From NCBI GenBank assembly GCA_014058105.1, contig JACGCM010002299.1:932001-996000 (forward strand): 64,000 nucleotides of DNA, read 5' to 3'. This DNA is from Kingdonia uniflora (Eukaryota; Streptophyta; Magnoliopsida; Ranunculales; Circaeasteraceae). The position numbers and the translations under genes were made by a program. The number at the start of each line of letters is the position of its first letter. Position 1 is the stretch's first letter. The notes beneath the pieces were generated by a model. It searched no databases. It was not told the DNA's origin and saw only the letters and a program-made list of their open reading frames with translations. Below, piece after piece: positions 45,501 through 58,300 of this stretch.

Positions 45501-48500
45501 CGCCTCCTCTATCGGATCTCAAAGCTTTAATAAAATGGCCGCTTTCTTTTTCAACAAGTGCTTTAAATTTCTTGAAAGCGCCTAAGACTTTGGATTTTTC
45601 TTGAAGAAAATACACCCAAGTCTTTCGGCTAAAGTCATCGATAAAGAGAAGAAAATAACGATTCTTACCAAATGATATTGGATTGATTGGTCCACACACG
45701 TCCGTATGAACGAGTTGAAGAGGCTTGGTTGCTCTTTGTGATGCTTCTTTTGGAAAACTTTTTCTAGGATGCTTGCCAAGAAGACATCCTTCACATAATT
45801 GCTCTGGGTGTTTGATAAAAGGTAGACCTTTCACCATCTTTTTCTTCGACAATAACTCCAATCCACCGAAGTTGAGGTGTCCAAATCTCAAATGCCATAT
45901 CCAAGATGAGTCTTTATAACAAACATTTAAACATTGGGCAACATCGTTTTGAATGTTTAGCAAAAACATACGGTTTCTTGACATTGTCACGTTCGCGACC
46001 AAATTCCTTTTTTTTATCTCTTAGCAAAAGACTACGATCCTTCATGTAAATATCATAGCCTTTTTCTAAGAGTTGCCCTATGCTCAAGAGGTTGGTATTC
46101 ATATTTGGCACATAATAGGCATTTGAAATATATTGATGATTCCCATTCTTTAACCGAATTAAAATTTTACTTTTCCCCTTCACCAGAATTTTTGATGAGT
46201 CTCCAAATGTGACGTTCCCATTAACCTTTTCATCAAGTTCAACAAACATTTCTCTTCGACCACACATGTGGTTGCTTGCGCCGGAGTCGAGATACCACAC
46301 ATTACTTCCACTATTTTGTCCATCCATTTTGTTATATGTCAACAATAATGTAGGCTCTTCATTCTCAATTTTCTCTTCCACATAATTAACTTTCTCATTG
46401 ATATTGCTAGGGCTCTTGCATTCCCATGCAAAATGTCCATACTTCTTGCAATTAAAGCATTGAACATGAGAGTTTTCATGAGGTTTTTCGTACCTTTGCC
46501 TTCCATATGACCAATTACTCCTTCCACGCCCTCTTGAATAATTGCTTTGGTAGTTTCTCCCACCATTGTTAAATACATGTCCACCTCTTCCTCGACCTCG
46601 ACCTCGCCCACGGCCTCTTCCACGACTTCGGTCGCCTTGATATTATTCACGTCCTTCTTTTAAAGAAAGACTTACTTGGAGTACTTGCTCCAATGGTTCT
46701 TGCTTCTTCTTTTTGAACCTTTCTTCGTGAGCTTGCAAAGATCCCATGAGTTGATCAATGGTCATGGTATCCAAGTCCTTGGACTCTTCGATAGCTACTA
46801 CAATGTAGTCAAACTTCAAATCTAGAGATCGTAGAATTTTCTCTACGACTCGAATATCCTCCACGCTTTCGCCATTTCTTTTTAGTTGATTTACAACCGC
46901 CAACACTCTAGAGAAATATTCGGAAACCAACTCCGTCTCCTTCATACGTAAGACTTCAAACTCTCCTCTAAGAGTTTGAAGACGAATCTTCTTCACCTTC
47001 GCACCACCTTTGTAGGAATTCTCAAAAAATTTCCATACTTGTTTTGACGAGGTGGCACTTGCAACTTTCTCAAATGCGGCTTCATCTAACCCTTGATAGA
47101 TGAAGAAGAGAGCTTTCTTGTCCCTCTTTCTTGAATCTTTGAGTGCGTTATTTTGAGGTTGTGCTAGCGTATTCTCATCTTCGGGTTCAACATACCCCTT
47201 CTCGACAACTTTCCACACATCTTGTGCTCCAAGAAGCGCCTTCATTTGGATGCACCAATTCTCATAATTCTCTTTGGTTAGGCGATGGATTTGAAATGGC
47301 ATCATTCCACCACCGTTCATCTCGTCGCTCTGATACCACTATGTTGGATATGAATAATGAAATGAAATGATGATTTTCGGATTATAAGAGGAAGAGGCAA
47401 AGAACACTCATATATTGATGTATTCTTGAACTTATATATTAAAACAAAGTCCCTACACCTATATATATAGGTACTAGAGAAGTTTCTACACACCCCACTA
47501 CCCATTTAAGAGGTTTTACATCACCCTAATAAACCACACAAAATTGAAAACGAAAATAGGTTACAAGAACATGAAAGGTCGATCTTCTTAAACATTCTCA
47601 TATTTTATTTGTGCCCAAAGTAGCCTTGAAAAATGTGCACCAATTAAGCTTAACTTTCAACAAGTTTGTTACATTATATGCAAAATTTGAAACATGGGTA
47701 TTAGTTATAAACCCGGTTACTTTTCATTTGGTTATGATTTTTCTAATACAAACATCTATCGCAGCAACAAATTTTTTGTATTCATTCATATCATATGTGA
47801 TGTTCCAGGTTTTAGATAGAATAATACTAGTAATTTTACGTTTTATTCTTTGAATATTTACAGGGTGGAACTGTTTCATGTATGACTATAAATAAGGGAA
47901 TACTTTTGGGGTTTATTCCTTCCGGCGATCCTCAGGTAACAATGTGCTTCTCTGCCATAGCAAATCACACATGGCAACAAATTACAAGTGTGCTCCATAT
48001 CTTCTTTTCTTCATTTTAGGTGCTTAGATGATACGTAAGGAGCACTTCATGGATGAAGTTAATAGCTAGGGAAAGATGATAACACCGGAATGGATTTCAT
48101 TTTTATCGAAGTTTATAAATATGTAATAATGTAACAGTTATTTATGGAGTCATTCACTGCGATGAAAGGAATCCAAATTTAAAAAGATTATCAATGTAAA
48201 GCTGTTCCCTTGAACTAATTTACAACTCCAAGTAAAATTTAATTATTGACCACACTAAATTTTTTTGGCCATTTAATGGTATTTTAAGCTTAAAAATCAA
48301 TCAAATATAGCATTATATTTGACTAGCAAATTATCTGGATTCACTTCTCTTCTTGTAAAAAAAATATAAGCTTTTTGCAACAATGACATGATCAACGTAA
48401 GGTGAAAAAAAAATCAAAATAAGGTTCTAATTTGATGACATCAAGAATTGAACCTTAGACTCTTGTATTAGGGGCTCTACACATTTATATTTCAATTCAC

Positions 48501-51500
48501 CTAAAAAATTTGAATATGCAAATAATAAAAAGGAAACAACTTTGCCCAGTGCGTACGAAAAATTGTTGTAGAATGCACCTATAGGTATAAAATTGTCTTC
48601 TTGCAGGTAGTTGCAATATGATTATGTACGTGGAGCAAACTATTGCATTATAATTTTAATACTGAATAAATGAGAAACTCGTGATGTAGGTTCTACTTCG
48701 GTCTGGACAATTTCGCGGGGAAGTGAGGCTTAGGTATGTATACACCGTTCTTAAGATATAATTCCCTTTCATCTTTGATAATTATTGTATAAACTCCAAG
48801 CATAGTCATATATCAACAACACATTTTCAAACTATGACTTCTATAAGGTGGGGTTTACACTCTTTATTATGTAGTTATCCAATTTGAAGGGGAAAAATGA
48901 AGCAAACATTATATATGCATGAATATGTATTCATATACTTATATATGTATACGTGTGTAACTATTGAAGCATGCCTACTTTTAAGAAGCACGCCAAACAG
49001 TTTCGGCGCTTTCCTACAACTTACTAGATTAATCTTCTCAAACTAATAATTTAAAACTGGTAATCCTACCAAATTTTGCACTTTAAACCTTCTTTACTCA
49101 TTTTTTTGTTCATTTTCCGATTATACGTTTGTTTATATTGTGTTATATTGAGCCACTTCTTGTAAATGTTTTCATTATACAGGGTTGATGAAATTCAGGA
49201 ACCTTTGAATTCCACAAAGACACATGAGAAGGTTAATGCCTGCGAAGAATCTAACTGGGGGTGTTATGCAAGAGGAGCGTCATATGCATTGCAGAAATCA
49301 GGAAAAAAACTTACCCAGGTTAGAGATATACTTTTCTTGTATGATAACTACATTTTTATGATTCTGTTTATTTCATGTACTTCCATCCATCCTAAGAACT
49401 TGCAGCTTTCATATATTTGTTATCAGAAGATAAAGTTGAACTTATGTGATTCGCATATGTATGTCTTTCGGTGTTGTCTAGGGTATCATAGGATTCATGT
49501 CTGGTTCTGAGGGACTTGATAGTTCTGGACTAAGCTCTTCAGCCGCGGTAAGTTCATTTTCCGTCTGACTTCCAGTAAATTTTCATCTTATAAAAGGTGG
49601 TGTTTTTATTTAATTAAATAAAAAATAGGAGTTCTTATATAGTTATATAAATTAAAAACTGTACTGATACTAGTAAACCATTTTCTCTCTTATAAATGTG
49701 CATGATCTCGCATGCTAGAAGCTATGTGCTAAATGTGCGCTTATATCCTAATTTGCACCACTCTTGTAAAATAGATTGGTAGCTTCCATTTCTCAGCCCC
49801 TACAGAAAAAACCATCCTCAAAACTTTTTCCTACATAAAAATTGTAAAAAAAAGTTTCAAAATTTTTCAACCCTTGTTAAACCCTGAAAAACATGGGTAC
49901 CCTACTATTCATCATCAATTTAAATGGAGTATCTGTATCTGTGAAATAAAAAAGAAAGAGTCAATTATGGATAGAGAAGTGGTCCACTTATATTGGGTGA
50001 AAGCGCATTTTAAATCTTTTCTATACAGATCTAAAATGCAAAACAAATTGGCATACCTCTATTATAGAGCATTCTAATCAAAACTCAACCCAATTTCTTT
50101 GGTATTAAAAATGCAAAAACAGCTATTATGATTGTATGGGAACTTCCAAGTTCTAAGATCAATCTAACTCAGATTTCCTTGCACTTAATTCAACAATTGT
50201 CCACCACTTCCTAGAAATAATGTGTCAAGGGACTATAAATATTTGTAATTTCACAGGTCGGAGTGGCTAACCTGTTGGCGTTAGAGAGTGCAAATAGTTT
50301 GAGAGTATCTCCTATAGAAAATATTGAACTAGATCGGTAAGTTTCATCAGCTTATGATATTTTTTATGTTCAAATTTTCTTTTCAGCCCACATTCTACCT
50401 TTTTCTTCTCAGCACATGTATTATTTGATCTTTCTATCTATCATGATCCTTCATTTGATTGAAGAGGTAAACTTTGCTTAAAATATTTCGATTTTTCTTT
50501 TTTGCTTGGCACCTGGTTGTTGACTTCACTATCTAAACAAGTAAACATTTTGGGTTGTATCAGAAATTGTTTGAGAATTTTAAAAAAATGGAGCATTCAC
50601 ATTTGTTTGGATTGGCATTTTATGCTTCTAGTTCTAATTAAGCAGCCGTATGAATTGTTTAGTTTCCGGGTTGTCACATTTTCACACCACATGCACAGAT
50701 AACTATTACATATCTTTGTAATTTAATATTGTATCTCTTACTCTCCAATCACTTGTTCATTGCACTATTTTTAACAAAGTGTCACCCATCACTCACTCAT
50801 ATCTGATTCTGTGCCGCAGGCTAATTGAAAATGAATATTTAGGTCTAAGAAATGGTATTCTGGATCAATCAGCCATACTGCTTTCACGCTATGAATGTCT
50901 TACATGCATGAACTGCAAGGTAATGAAGCAATACACATCCTGTAGTTTGACGTATTCCGAAACAGAAAGCCACATTTATGTCGTGGTAATTTGAGTTTGG
51001 TGCTCATAATCTAGTTTGGCCTTTGCAGACCAAGGAACATACACTTATACACCCACCACAATTGCAAGAAAACAAAGAACCCAAGGGGATGAAAGCGTAC
51101 AAGATCTTATTAGCATTTTCAGGATTGAAGCATGCCTTAACGACTAATCCTGGATACAATCATCGAGTCGCTGAGTGCCAAGAAGCTGCAAGAGTTTTAT
51201 TAGAGTAAGATATTTTTATTATTTTAATTGAATATGACTTCAGGAGATCAGCACTATCTTTACATATTACGCTTACATTAGTTTGATCTTCTATGCAGTG
51301 CGTCTGGGGATGCAGAACTGGAGCCTGTTCTTTCCAATGGTTTTTTTTTTTTATCTTACTAACTTTAAAAGTTTGAAGTAGAGAAAATAGTCCATATAAT
51401 AATCTTGATATCCTGTTTTCTTGCCAATACAGTTAAACCCGAAGTTTATGAGGCTCACAAGGTATTATAGTAAACTGTACTAAAATATCATGTACCTTTT

Positions 51501-53404
51501 CTAAAAGTTTGTGTGTTGTCAAATACATTATGTTTGAGGAAACAACAATATATCCGTTATGCTGACTTCTTCATTTTTGCCACTCTTTATGCTTCTATTA
51601 TCAGTGCAGATTAGAGTCTAATCTAGCAAGAAGAGCAGAACACTATTTTACAGAAAATATTCGGGTTACTGAAGGTATTACACATACTAAAAATTATTAG
51701 TGTACTTTATCAAAAAAGATTATTAATGTGTTCAGGGATAATTTCCAAGTGAAATCATCTTCTCTTTATGCTTTATTTACTTAGCACTACTACCCCTTGT
51801 CAACTTTTGTAATCATATGCAAATATCAGGACTTGAAGCATGGGCTTCTGGCAAATTTGAAGACTTCGGAAAGCTTATTTCTGCTTCTGGTCTAAGTTCC
51901 ATTCAGAATTATGAGTGTGGTAAGATCCAATATCTTTTCCTTTTGATTATTTTCAATAAGATACGTGACTTATAAAGTAAATTACAAACACAATACTAAA
52001 AAATTGTCATTAGTTTCAAAACTTGGCATCCAATTATAAACCACATGACTTAAAATCAGGTCTTGAGGCATTGACTCATTCAAAGGAACAACCGAGAAAA
52101 TTCTCATAAAGACATAATATTAAAACATACTGACATTTGGGTAATTTGAAACAGCCAAATATGTAGATACATTGCGAGAATAAATATTAGTTCAATTTTA
52201 TGGAAAAATATAAAAAATAAAGTATCAAAGCATATCTTTAACCTTATAATCAATTCTAAAAGATGTAGCCTATCAACCCAAATACGTTACAAGGTTACAA
52301 TACAGTTTTTCTACAGAAGTATCTGATGTCTTAGAGTATAGCACGCTTTTTCACATTGTTCACATCAATGGACACTAATATATAGAAAATACACTAATAC
52401 ATTAGGCTTGTCTGGCCTGAACTTTATTGGCCACGCCTGGAGCTAGACTAGAAATTGTTGAGTTTGGTGTTTCCATGGCCACTGCATGATTTGGAAGTTG
52501 CCTGGGTTTAGGCCTATCCAAGGATGGTGTGTCTGATATGTCCTGTCCGTTTTTCTCACTGTACAAACTTAGGATATCCTTGATGACCTGTAATATTCAA
52601 ATTTTGGTGATTGGAATTCAAAATTTTCTAATTTGTGATTTATATATAAAATCTTTGGCAGTACTTTTCCTTGATGTATATTAATGCAAACCACATTTCT
52701 ATAGGATTTGTATATTATTAGATGCATTTCACATCGAAATCAACCTTTATACAGGGTACATAAGAAGAAGAAAAAAATATCGAAAAGATGGTAGTATCAG
52801 TTTCATACCTTACAACTAGGAACTATTTGGTTTTTCATCTGTTGGCTTTAATATTGTTCACTCCAGTGTAATCCTAGCACATGCTCCACAACCTTTTTAC
52901 ATTGGGATTTTTGCTTATCTACATACTCGTGGTATTTGTACCATCAAGCTGCCTTTTCAAATCCCAAAATGGATATGTATATATGCACATATTTATTTAG
53001 ATGCATGGAATTTGTGCCATGGCTTTATACTCATACTGCTTGTAAGTGCTTAGAGTTTCGTATGCATTATTTATTTGAAATAACCTGGTCATTGAAGTAT
53101 ATGTATAGACGAATGTTTGTATATGTGCATTTTTCAAATGTTTTATGATCTGATTACAGGATGTGAACCATTGATACAACTATACGAGATTATTCTGCAG
53201 AGCCCTGGAGTTTATGGAGCTCGGTTCAGTGGCGCTGGATTTAGAGGGTGTTGTCTTGCATTTGTGGATTCCAATTTTGCAGAGGAAGCCGTTTTGTTTA
53301 TCAAGAATGAGTATCAAAAGGTGCAACCCCACCTAGCGAGTCAGCTCAACCAAGAAGCAGCAGTTCTAGTTTGTGAAGCAGGCGACTGTGCTTATGTAAT
53401 CTAA
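42541..53404 (+). CDS. GALAK: Galacturonokinase (GHMP kinase), 14 exons
   Basis: The enzyme phosphorylates D-galacturonic acid to its 1-phosphate in the cytosol, salvaging pectin sugar for UDP-GalA. Exons: 42541-42573, 42733-42846, 47864-47935, 48690-48733, 49183-49318, 49482-49547, 50257-50336, 50820-50919, 51029-51204, 51299-51339, 51433-51461, 51605-51674, 51830-51919, 53160-53404. All join in phase to 431 residues; Arabidopsis GalAK is about 424. Motif 1, [16 protein letters not shown], is near 36-51 and distinguishes it from galactokinases. The ATP-binding motif [12 protein letters not shown] is at 144-155, and motif 3, [14 protein letters not shown], at 367-380. Intron 2 carries a copia element in antisense and intron 13 an antisense gene fragment. 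The start matches the lost ATG of the duplicate. A GA-rich leader precedes it. Confidence 0.94.
42900..43238 (-). repeat. 3' LTR of the copia element
   Basis: 339 bp. It carries a longer TATATA tract (about 43019-43046) than the other LTR, which accounts for most of the 18 bp length difference. Confidence 0.92.
43226..46650 (-). pseudogene. copia pol (protease, integrase, RT, RNase H), interrupted
   Basis: Read from right to left: a CCHC knuckle region near 46440; a protease with D-S-G-A-S-N-H-M near 46290; an integrase with H-x-R-x-G-H-L, C-E-G-C, D-F-S-R and E-R-K-N-R down to 45247; then RT pieces from 44680 and 44515, with Q-M-D-V-K-S-A-F-L and the Y-V-D-D box near 44180; then RNase H with the S-K-K-Q copia signature and A-D-I-F-T-K-P near 43300. 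Lesions are a TGA after Pro-Gln-Glu-Ala at the integrase end, frame loss near 44680, a TAA near 44280, and a frame change between gag and the protease. The region is defective but only lightly decayed. Confidence 0.9.
46643..47320 (-). pseudogene. copia gag
   Basis: The 225-codon frame begins with a copia-type gag N-terminus ([17 protein letters not shown]) and contains W-K-x-F-E-N-S-Y-K-G and the conserved L-R-x-E-F-E-x-L-R-M segment. It ends early at G-R-E before the zinc knuckle, which continues in another frame. It is therefore frameshifted near 46643-46660. Confidence 0.85.
47327..47338 (-). other. Primer-binding site of the copia element
   Basis: Minus-strand TGGTATCAGAGC exactly matches the usual plant initiator Met tRNA primer site, three bases inside the 5' LTR. 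Confidence 0.9.
47342..47662 (-). repeat. 5' LTR of the copia element
   Basis: 321 bp, collinear with the LTR at 42900-43238 with only a handful of substitutions visible and a shorter AT microsatellite. Confidence 0.92.
52402..52965 (-). pseudogene. Antisense degenerate gene fragment in GalAK intron 13
   Basis: On the minus strand, 52402-52587 is an open segment of 61 codons ending in TAA, preceded by a good acceptor (AATATTACAG). It has the mixed composition of real protein (ending [10 protein letters not shown]). Upstream, about 52809-52965 reads [17 protein letters not shown] and [12 protein letters not shown]. It ends at a donor-like TGTAAG|GTATGA but contains two in-frame stops. The two pieces would splice in phase. 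I do not recognise the family. It is probably a captured or duplicated piece of another gene. Confidence 0.5.
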
Positions 53405-55306
53405 AAGCAACAAACCTTCTCCAGCTTCTTCAGTACTGGTCAGCCCAATATTTTTTCATTACATGAACTTTTTATTCATTCATTGCCTACATTATTTATC
53501 AAATTATACCGTTTATTCAATACATAAACAGATACAAAGTTTTGTCTATAAGGCTCGTGCCAATCTTAAATAAGTAAATAAACTCTTATATGATTTCATG
53601 TCTACGATTCGATATTTGGTGGATAATCAAAGATAACCGTCCCTCGATGCTTAACCAAAGATGCCTGATAAAAAATAAAAAAAATTCTTTCAGGTGTAAA
53701 ATAAATTTACTTTACTAAAGGAATAAGAATTAACGACTATATATATTTTTATAATTGCGTGTTCATAGATACATGAGATTTTGTACCATTTTTGGGACTG
53801 CGATATTATCTCCTTTGTGAGTACAATAATAACTCATTACTGATTAGTTCTCGGATTTTGGTGTTATCGAAAAGACTAGACTGTAACTCAAAAGTTCCTC
53901 TTCCTTTAAACCGGTGTTATCTTTGTTCAAGTCGTCAAGGATACGAATCGTGTGACAGTGGCGATTTGGTCCAATGTCCAGCATGAAATACACTTTGTTC
54001 TTCACTAACATGTGGAAAATGATGGGGATATCTTAATTTATTGTGGCTACGGGCGAATGACGTGACTTCAGTGCTTATGCACCTAGAGATTAGATGCTAA
54101 TCTGCTGCGACATGTGATAAATAAGTTGTATGGGGAACAAGAGAGATAAGAGCCGAAGTTGGATGTTGACTTAATGCTTATATAATATGTATCAACATTG
54201 GTTGGTGGCTTAGTGCTTAATGGTGGTATTAGTATTAACATGAATTATGTTGATGTTTGTCACTTTGTCTATTATACTTTGATGTGTAAGTGTGTTTATA
54301 ATGGTGGTACATTTAAAACCAACTACAAAAAATTATATTACGCTTTTACTCTTAAATATTCACATGCATCTAAGGGCCCATAAAGCCGATAAAAACCTAT
54401 CCCGTACTTGATGAAACGGTTTACGGTTAAATTCATCTTTTGTATACCTTATATGCAAACATATTGTTTTTATATCTACAATTATTTCTTATAAGAAATA
54501 TTAATATCATGATTTTGCGGTAAATGCTTATTGTTTATTGATTCAACTCACTTAAGCCGTGTCTGGAACGTGTATTTCATATTTCTCGATTCCTATGAAT
54601 GCTCGAGAAACTGTCCGGGTTAGTCACAACTTCCCGTTTTATGAAGTGTCGACAAATTTAGTTTAACCAAGTCAATCTAGATCAAGTACTAACTATCGCC
54701 AAATTTAACTAATTTTGTTCTATGAAAGCTCAATTATTTCAGGACTACACTTAACATCTAAATCATTTCGTTATAGAATATAGCTAAGTATGTCACCTTA
54801 TCTAAGTTATTCAAAAATGTATAAATCCAATACTATCAGCCGTCTAAACCCGCTTCAAGTGCTACCTTGTACTTTATGCATCAAATTCCTGTCTATGGCA
54901 AGCGTATTCCATATATAAGGTGGCATAGTTATTAAGACTGAACAAATTGTCACGACCCCATTCTACAGGCACCGATATTGTCCTCACTTACCACTACGGA
55001 TCTCCAACTCTGCGGGCATCAATATTATCCCCACCCCACTTACCACTACTAGTTGTAACAACTAACAATAATACATGATTTTAGCATATTATGTCTTAAC
55101 TTCACCAATAAGTTTATGCCAAAAGACACTCAACAAGTCAATGTGGTGCCCATAGACGGACATCACCCCACCATTTGAGTGCAAAACCAAATGTAACACG
55201 TGTCGTAGGGGCGTACATGAGTCCTTATGATTGATCCACTTCTATGTATTTTTCCTTAATTTTTCTCAAGTATTTCTTTTTGAAGGCTTTGCATGGAAAC
55301 CCTCCT
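53405..55306. other. Intergenic: GalAK 3' flank and HKT promoter side
   Basis: No gene is recognised. A roughly 55 bp imperfect direct repeat is present at about 54967-55050 (GATATTGTCC with CTTACCACTAC, then AATATTATCC with CTTACCACTAC). Small frames at 53792 and 54198 look fortuitous. Confidence 0.45.
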
Positions 55307-55316
55307 TATATAAATA
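55307..55316 (+). promoter_or_regulatory. TATA box of the HKT gene
   Basis: TATATAAATA lies 66 bases before the preferred start codon. The longer upstream in-frame Met at 55244 precedes it and so should not be in the mRNA. Confidence 0.6.
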
Positions 55317-55381
55317 CCCTAGAAGAACCTAAGAAGACATTCTCAAACCAAATCCTCATCCTTTTCTCCAAGAGTGAAAAG

Positions 55382-58300
55382 ATGGTGAGAACGGGAAAAT
55401 CTTTTGGGGGTCATTTGGCGTGTTTATATAGTTACCTAGTCTTTCATTTAAACCCGTTTTGGATTCAGCTTTTTTATTTTATCACTGTTTCCTTTGTGGG
55501 GTTTTTAGTTCTAATCGTAATGGATACGAGAACCAACTCGTTTAATCCTAGCAATTTCAATACCTTTTTCATGTCTGTATCTGCCAGTACGGTTTCCAGT
55601 ATGTCCACCGTCGAAATGGAGGTTTTCTCCAATGCCCAACTCATAGTTTTGACCATTTTAATGTTTGTTGGTGGAGAAGTCTTCACTTCTTTGCTTGGGC
55701 TTCAGTTGGCGAAAACCAAGTTGAGGCGTTCAGATAAGATCGATAACAACCCTACTAGTCCCGTTGATCATATCGAACTCGGGTATGTAAATACTAATCT
55801 TGATTTCGAAAATAAGAATTTGGATCAAGTTATTGTCCGCGAGGATTTGAAGAATAATTCATATAGGTACTTAGTTTTCGTGGTGTTGGGTTTTCTTTTA
55901 GTGACCATTGTTGGTGGATTGATATTCGTTACAATGTACCTTATTTTTGTTCCAAGTGCAAGTGAAGTACTTCAGAGCAAAGGCCTTAAGTTAGGAACTT
56001 TTTCTGTGTTTACGGTCGTCTCTACTTTCACTAACTGTGGGTTTGTGCCTACGAATGAGAACATGATCGTGTTCAAGAATAACTCCGGTCTTCTCCTACT
56101 TCTTATCCCTCAAGTCCTCTTCGGGAACACATTGTATCCCTCGTGTTTGCGGCTTGTTATATGGTCCTTAGCAAGATTTACCAAGAAACCCGAGTTTGGT
56201 TATATGTTGGAGAATACAAGAGAGATGGGATATACTCACTTGTTCTCTGGTTTGCATTCTTGGCTTTTGGTTGTTACTGTGTTTGGGTTTATATTGGTGC
56301 AGTTTATACTCTTTTGCTCTTTGGAGTGGAGTTCAGGATCACTGGATGGTTTGAATTCTTACGAGAAGGTCGTTGGTGCATTGTTTCAAACCGTTAACTC
56401 GAGGCATACCGGGGAATCTATCGTTGATATATCAATCATCTCCCCAGCGATATTAGTGTTATTCGTCGTGATGATGTTAGTTCTCTCTCTCACACACACA
56501 CATAATGATAGAAATTAGAATCATGTTCTTTGGCCCATAACTATGATATTCTCTTATTCAACTTAAGGATATCGATAAACTGCTTATTAGAATTAATACA
56601 TAAACCCAGGGGCGGAGTTTTTTACTTAGCTTTTGACATTTTTTTTTATATTAAACCATGGTTTTAAATAACCGCCGTAATAACGGTAACGCCTTGAGTC
56701 CGTTCCGTTATGTGTCTTGTTCTGTTCAAAAAATAGCACCCGGTATTTTCTGTTACGGACCGTTATTTTACGCCATAACGATTGTTGTTACCGTTATAAC
56801 AATGAATTATTTTCAGTATTCACTTTTACATTTTTTTTCTTCTAAAGTTATATACCGTTATAACGGTGTTATAACACTGTTATTGTCGTTCTAATCGAAA
56901 ACTAATGCAAAATTTTAGAAAATAAATAGCAATGTCGTAATATCTACTATTTTAATGAGGGAGGTGCGAGCTAAGTACCCCATATAACCTCAATATATAA
57001 ATACATAATTATTATTACTAATTTTGAATTTGAAATAATTTGACTATCTTTACATGTTATTTGGCTTTTGAAAACGTAACACTATTATAACACCGTTATA
57101 ACTCTCTCTGCCCGTTATAACATACCATGTTAAACCTTGCATTAATCTATAGTTGACACCACTCGCAACCGGAGAGTGTAAGAGCATTGGCTCAATGGTT
57201 TGGTCTACTAGTTTCATTAGTTTCTCATGGCCAAGTATAAATATATATAAATGTACTAGTGCCAGGCCCAGATTGCCACCCCTTGACGTGAAATGGGGTC
57301 ATTTCCAGCTTCACCTTCTGGAGGGATTTAGTACCAGCCATAAGTTTTTGTACTAGCATGCTTGAGAGAGTGTGTGTGGTCATGAACTGATGGCTAGGAG
57401 AGTGTGTTTGCAAACCCTAGTCGCAACCTACCATATCTCCTACTTCCACCACAGATATCGTTGGGTATTTTTTTTTCTTATTATAGATTTTATTGTAAGA
57501 CTAGTAATCGGGTGACCGAAGGGAAAACGACTAACATAAACCCTAATTATAGAGATGATTTGAAGAACGGAAGAAGATAATGTTCTTCTTTGAAATTCAT
57601 CTTCAGCCCTAACTCAAAATAAAACATCCCGAATACTCCTAATTCCCCAATATACCTAAAAGAGAGAGAGAATACTAACCTATAAACTATGAGAGAGAAC
57701 TTTTTCAATTTTAAAATTTTAGTATACAGACAGAAAATGTTTTATAAGAAAAAACCGAAGTATAGTATATAAAACTCCCTTTGGTCATTTGATAATGCTT
57801 AATATTTTCGTTGTATATAAATAGTTGAGTAGTTATTAAAACCAAGTTAATTAATATTCTCTTATCTCAGTGAATAATCTTTATTTAATACAATTTTCAG
57901 GTACCTGCCGCCTTACACTTCGTTTCTGCCAATCAAAGACGACGTAGAATCTCTAAGAAGTTTCGATGAGAAGAAAAAGGGGAAAGCAAAGCTTATAGAG
58001 AACATTTTGTTTTCACATCTGGGGTATTTGGTTATATTCATCATCCTCATTTGCATCACAGAGAGGAAGAAAATGAAAGATGATCCTATCAATTTCAGCA
58101 TCTTGAATATCGTCATAGAAGTTATCAGGTAGGTATAAATGTCCAATTTACGCCTTGCATTGAAATCATTTGGAGGTTCAGACTAAAAGTTTGAAATGGT
58201 TTGCAGTGGGTACGGAAATGTGGGATTCACAACCGGGTACAGTTGTAAAAAGCAACTCAATGCGGACAGCTTCTGCAAGGATGCATGGTATGGTTTCGTA

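Larger units (their letters stand above)
42900..47662 (-). mobile_element. Ty1/copia LTR retrotransposon in GalAK intron 2
   Basis: The 4.76 kb element is flanked by perfect 5-base duplications AGTTT (42895-42899 and 47663-47667). LTRs are at 42900-43238 (3' LTR) and 47342-47662 (5' LTR), each starting TGTTG and ending CAACA. They are nearly identical apart from an AT-microsatellite length difference. The primer site TGGTATCAGAGC (47327-47338, minus strand) matches initiator Met tRNA, and a purine tract AAAGGGGGA lies beside the 3' LTR. Domain order is gag, protease, integrase, RT, RNase H, as in Ty1/copia. Few lesions and near-identical LTRs suggest a recent insertion. It runs antisense to GalAK; the intron would be about 250 bases without it. 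Confidence 0.95.
37329..47812 (+). repeat. Tandem segmental duplication, DUF599 through GalAK intron 2
   Basis: Unit 1 (about 37329-40336) and unit 2 (about 40337-47812) share, in order: the DUF599 gene, its 3' flank, GalAK exons 1 and 2, and the first part of GalAK intron 2. The ancestral unit is about 3 kb; unit 2 is longer because a 4.8 kb copia element was added, and unit 1 gained a 206 bp solo LTR. The junction at about 40333-40340 joins intron-2 sequence (TGTTCCAGGTTT) to the GA-rich DUF599 leader (AGAGAGAGATGG). Short GA microhomology may have mediated it. Confidence 0.9.

Noticed and set aside
54960..55060. Short direct repeat in the HKT promoter as a regulatory duplication
   Set aside because: Imperfect and without a recognisable cis element; noted only in the intergenic entry.
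55244..55381. N-terminal extension of HKT from an upstream Met
   Set aside because: The TATA box lies inside it, and the 506-residue product from 55382 matches the family length.
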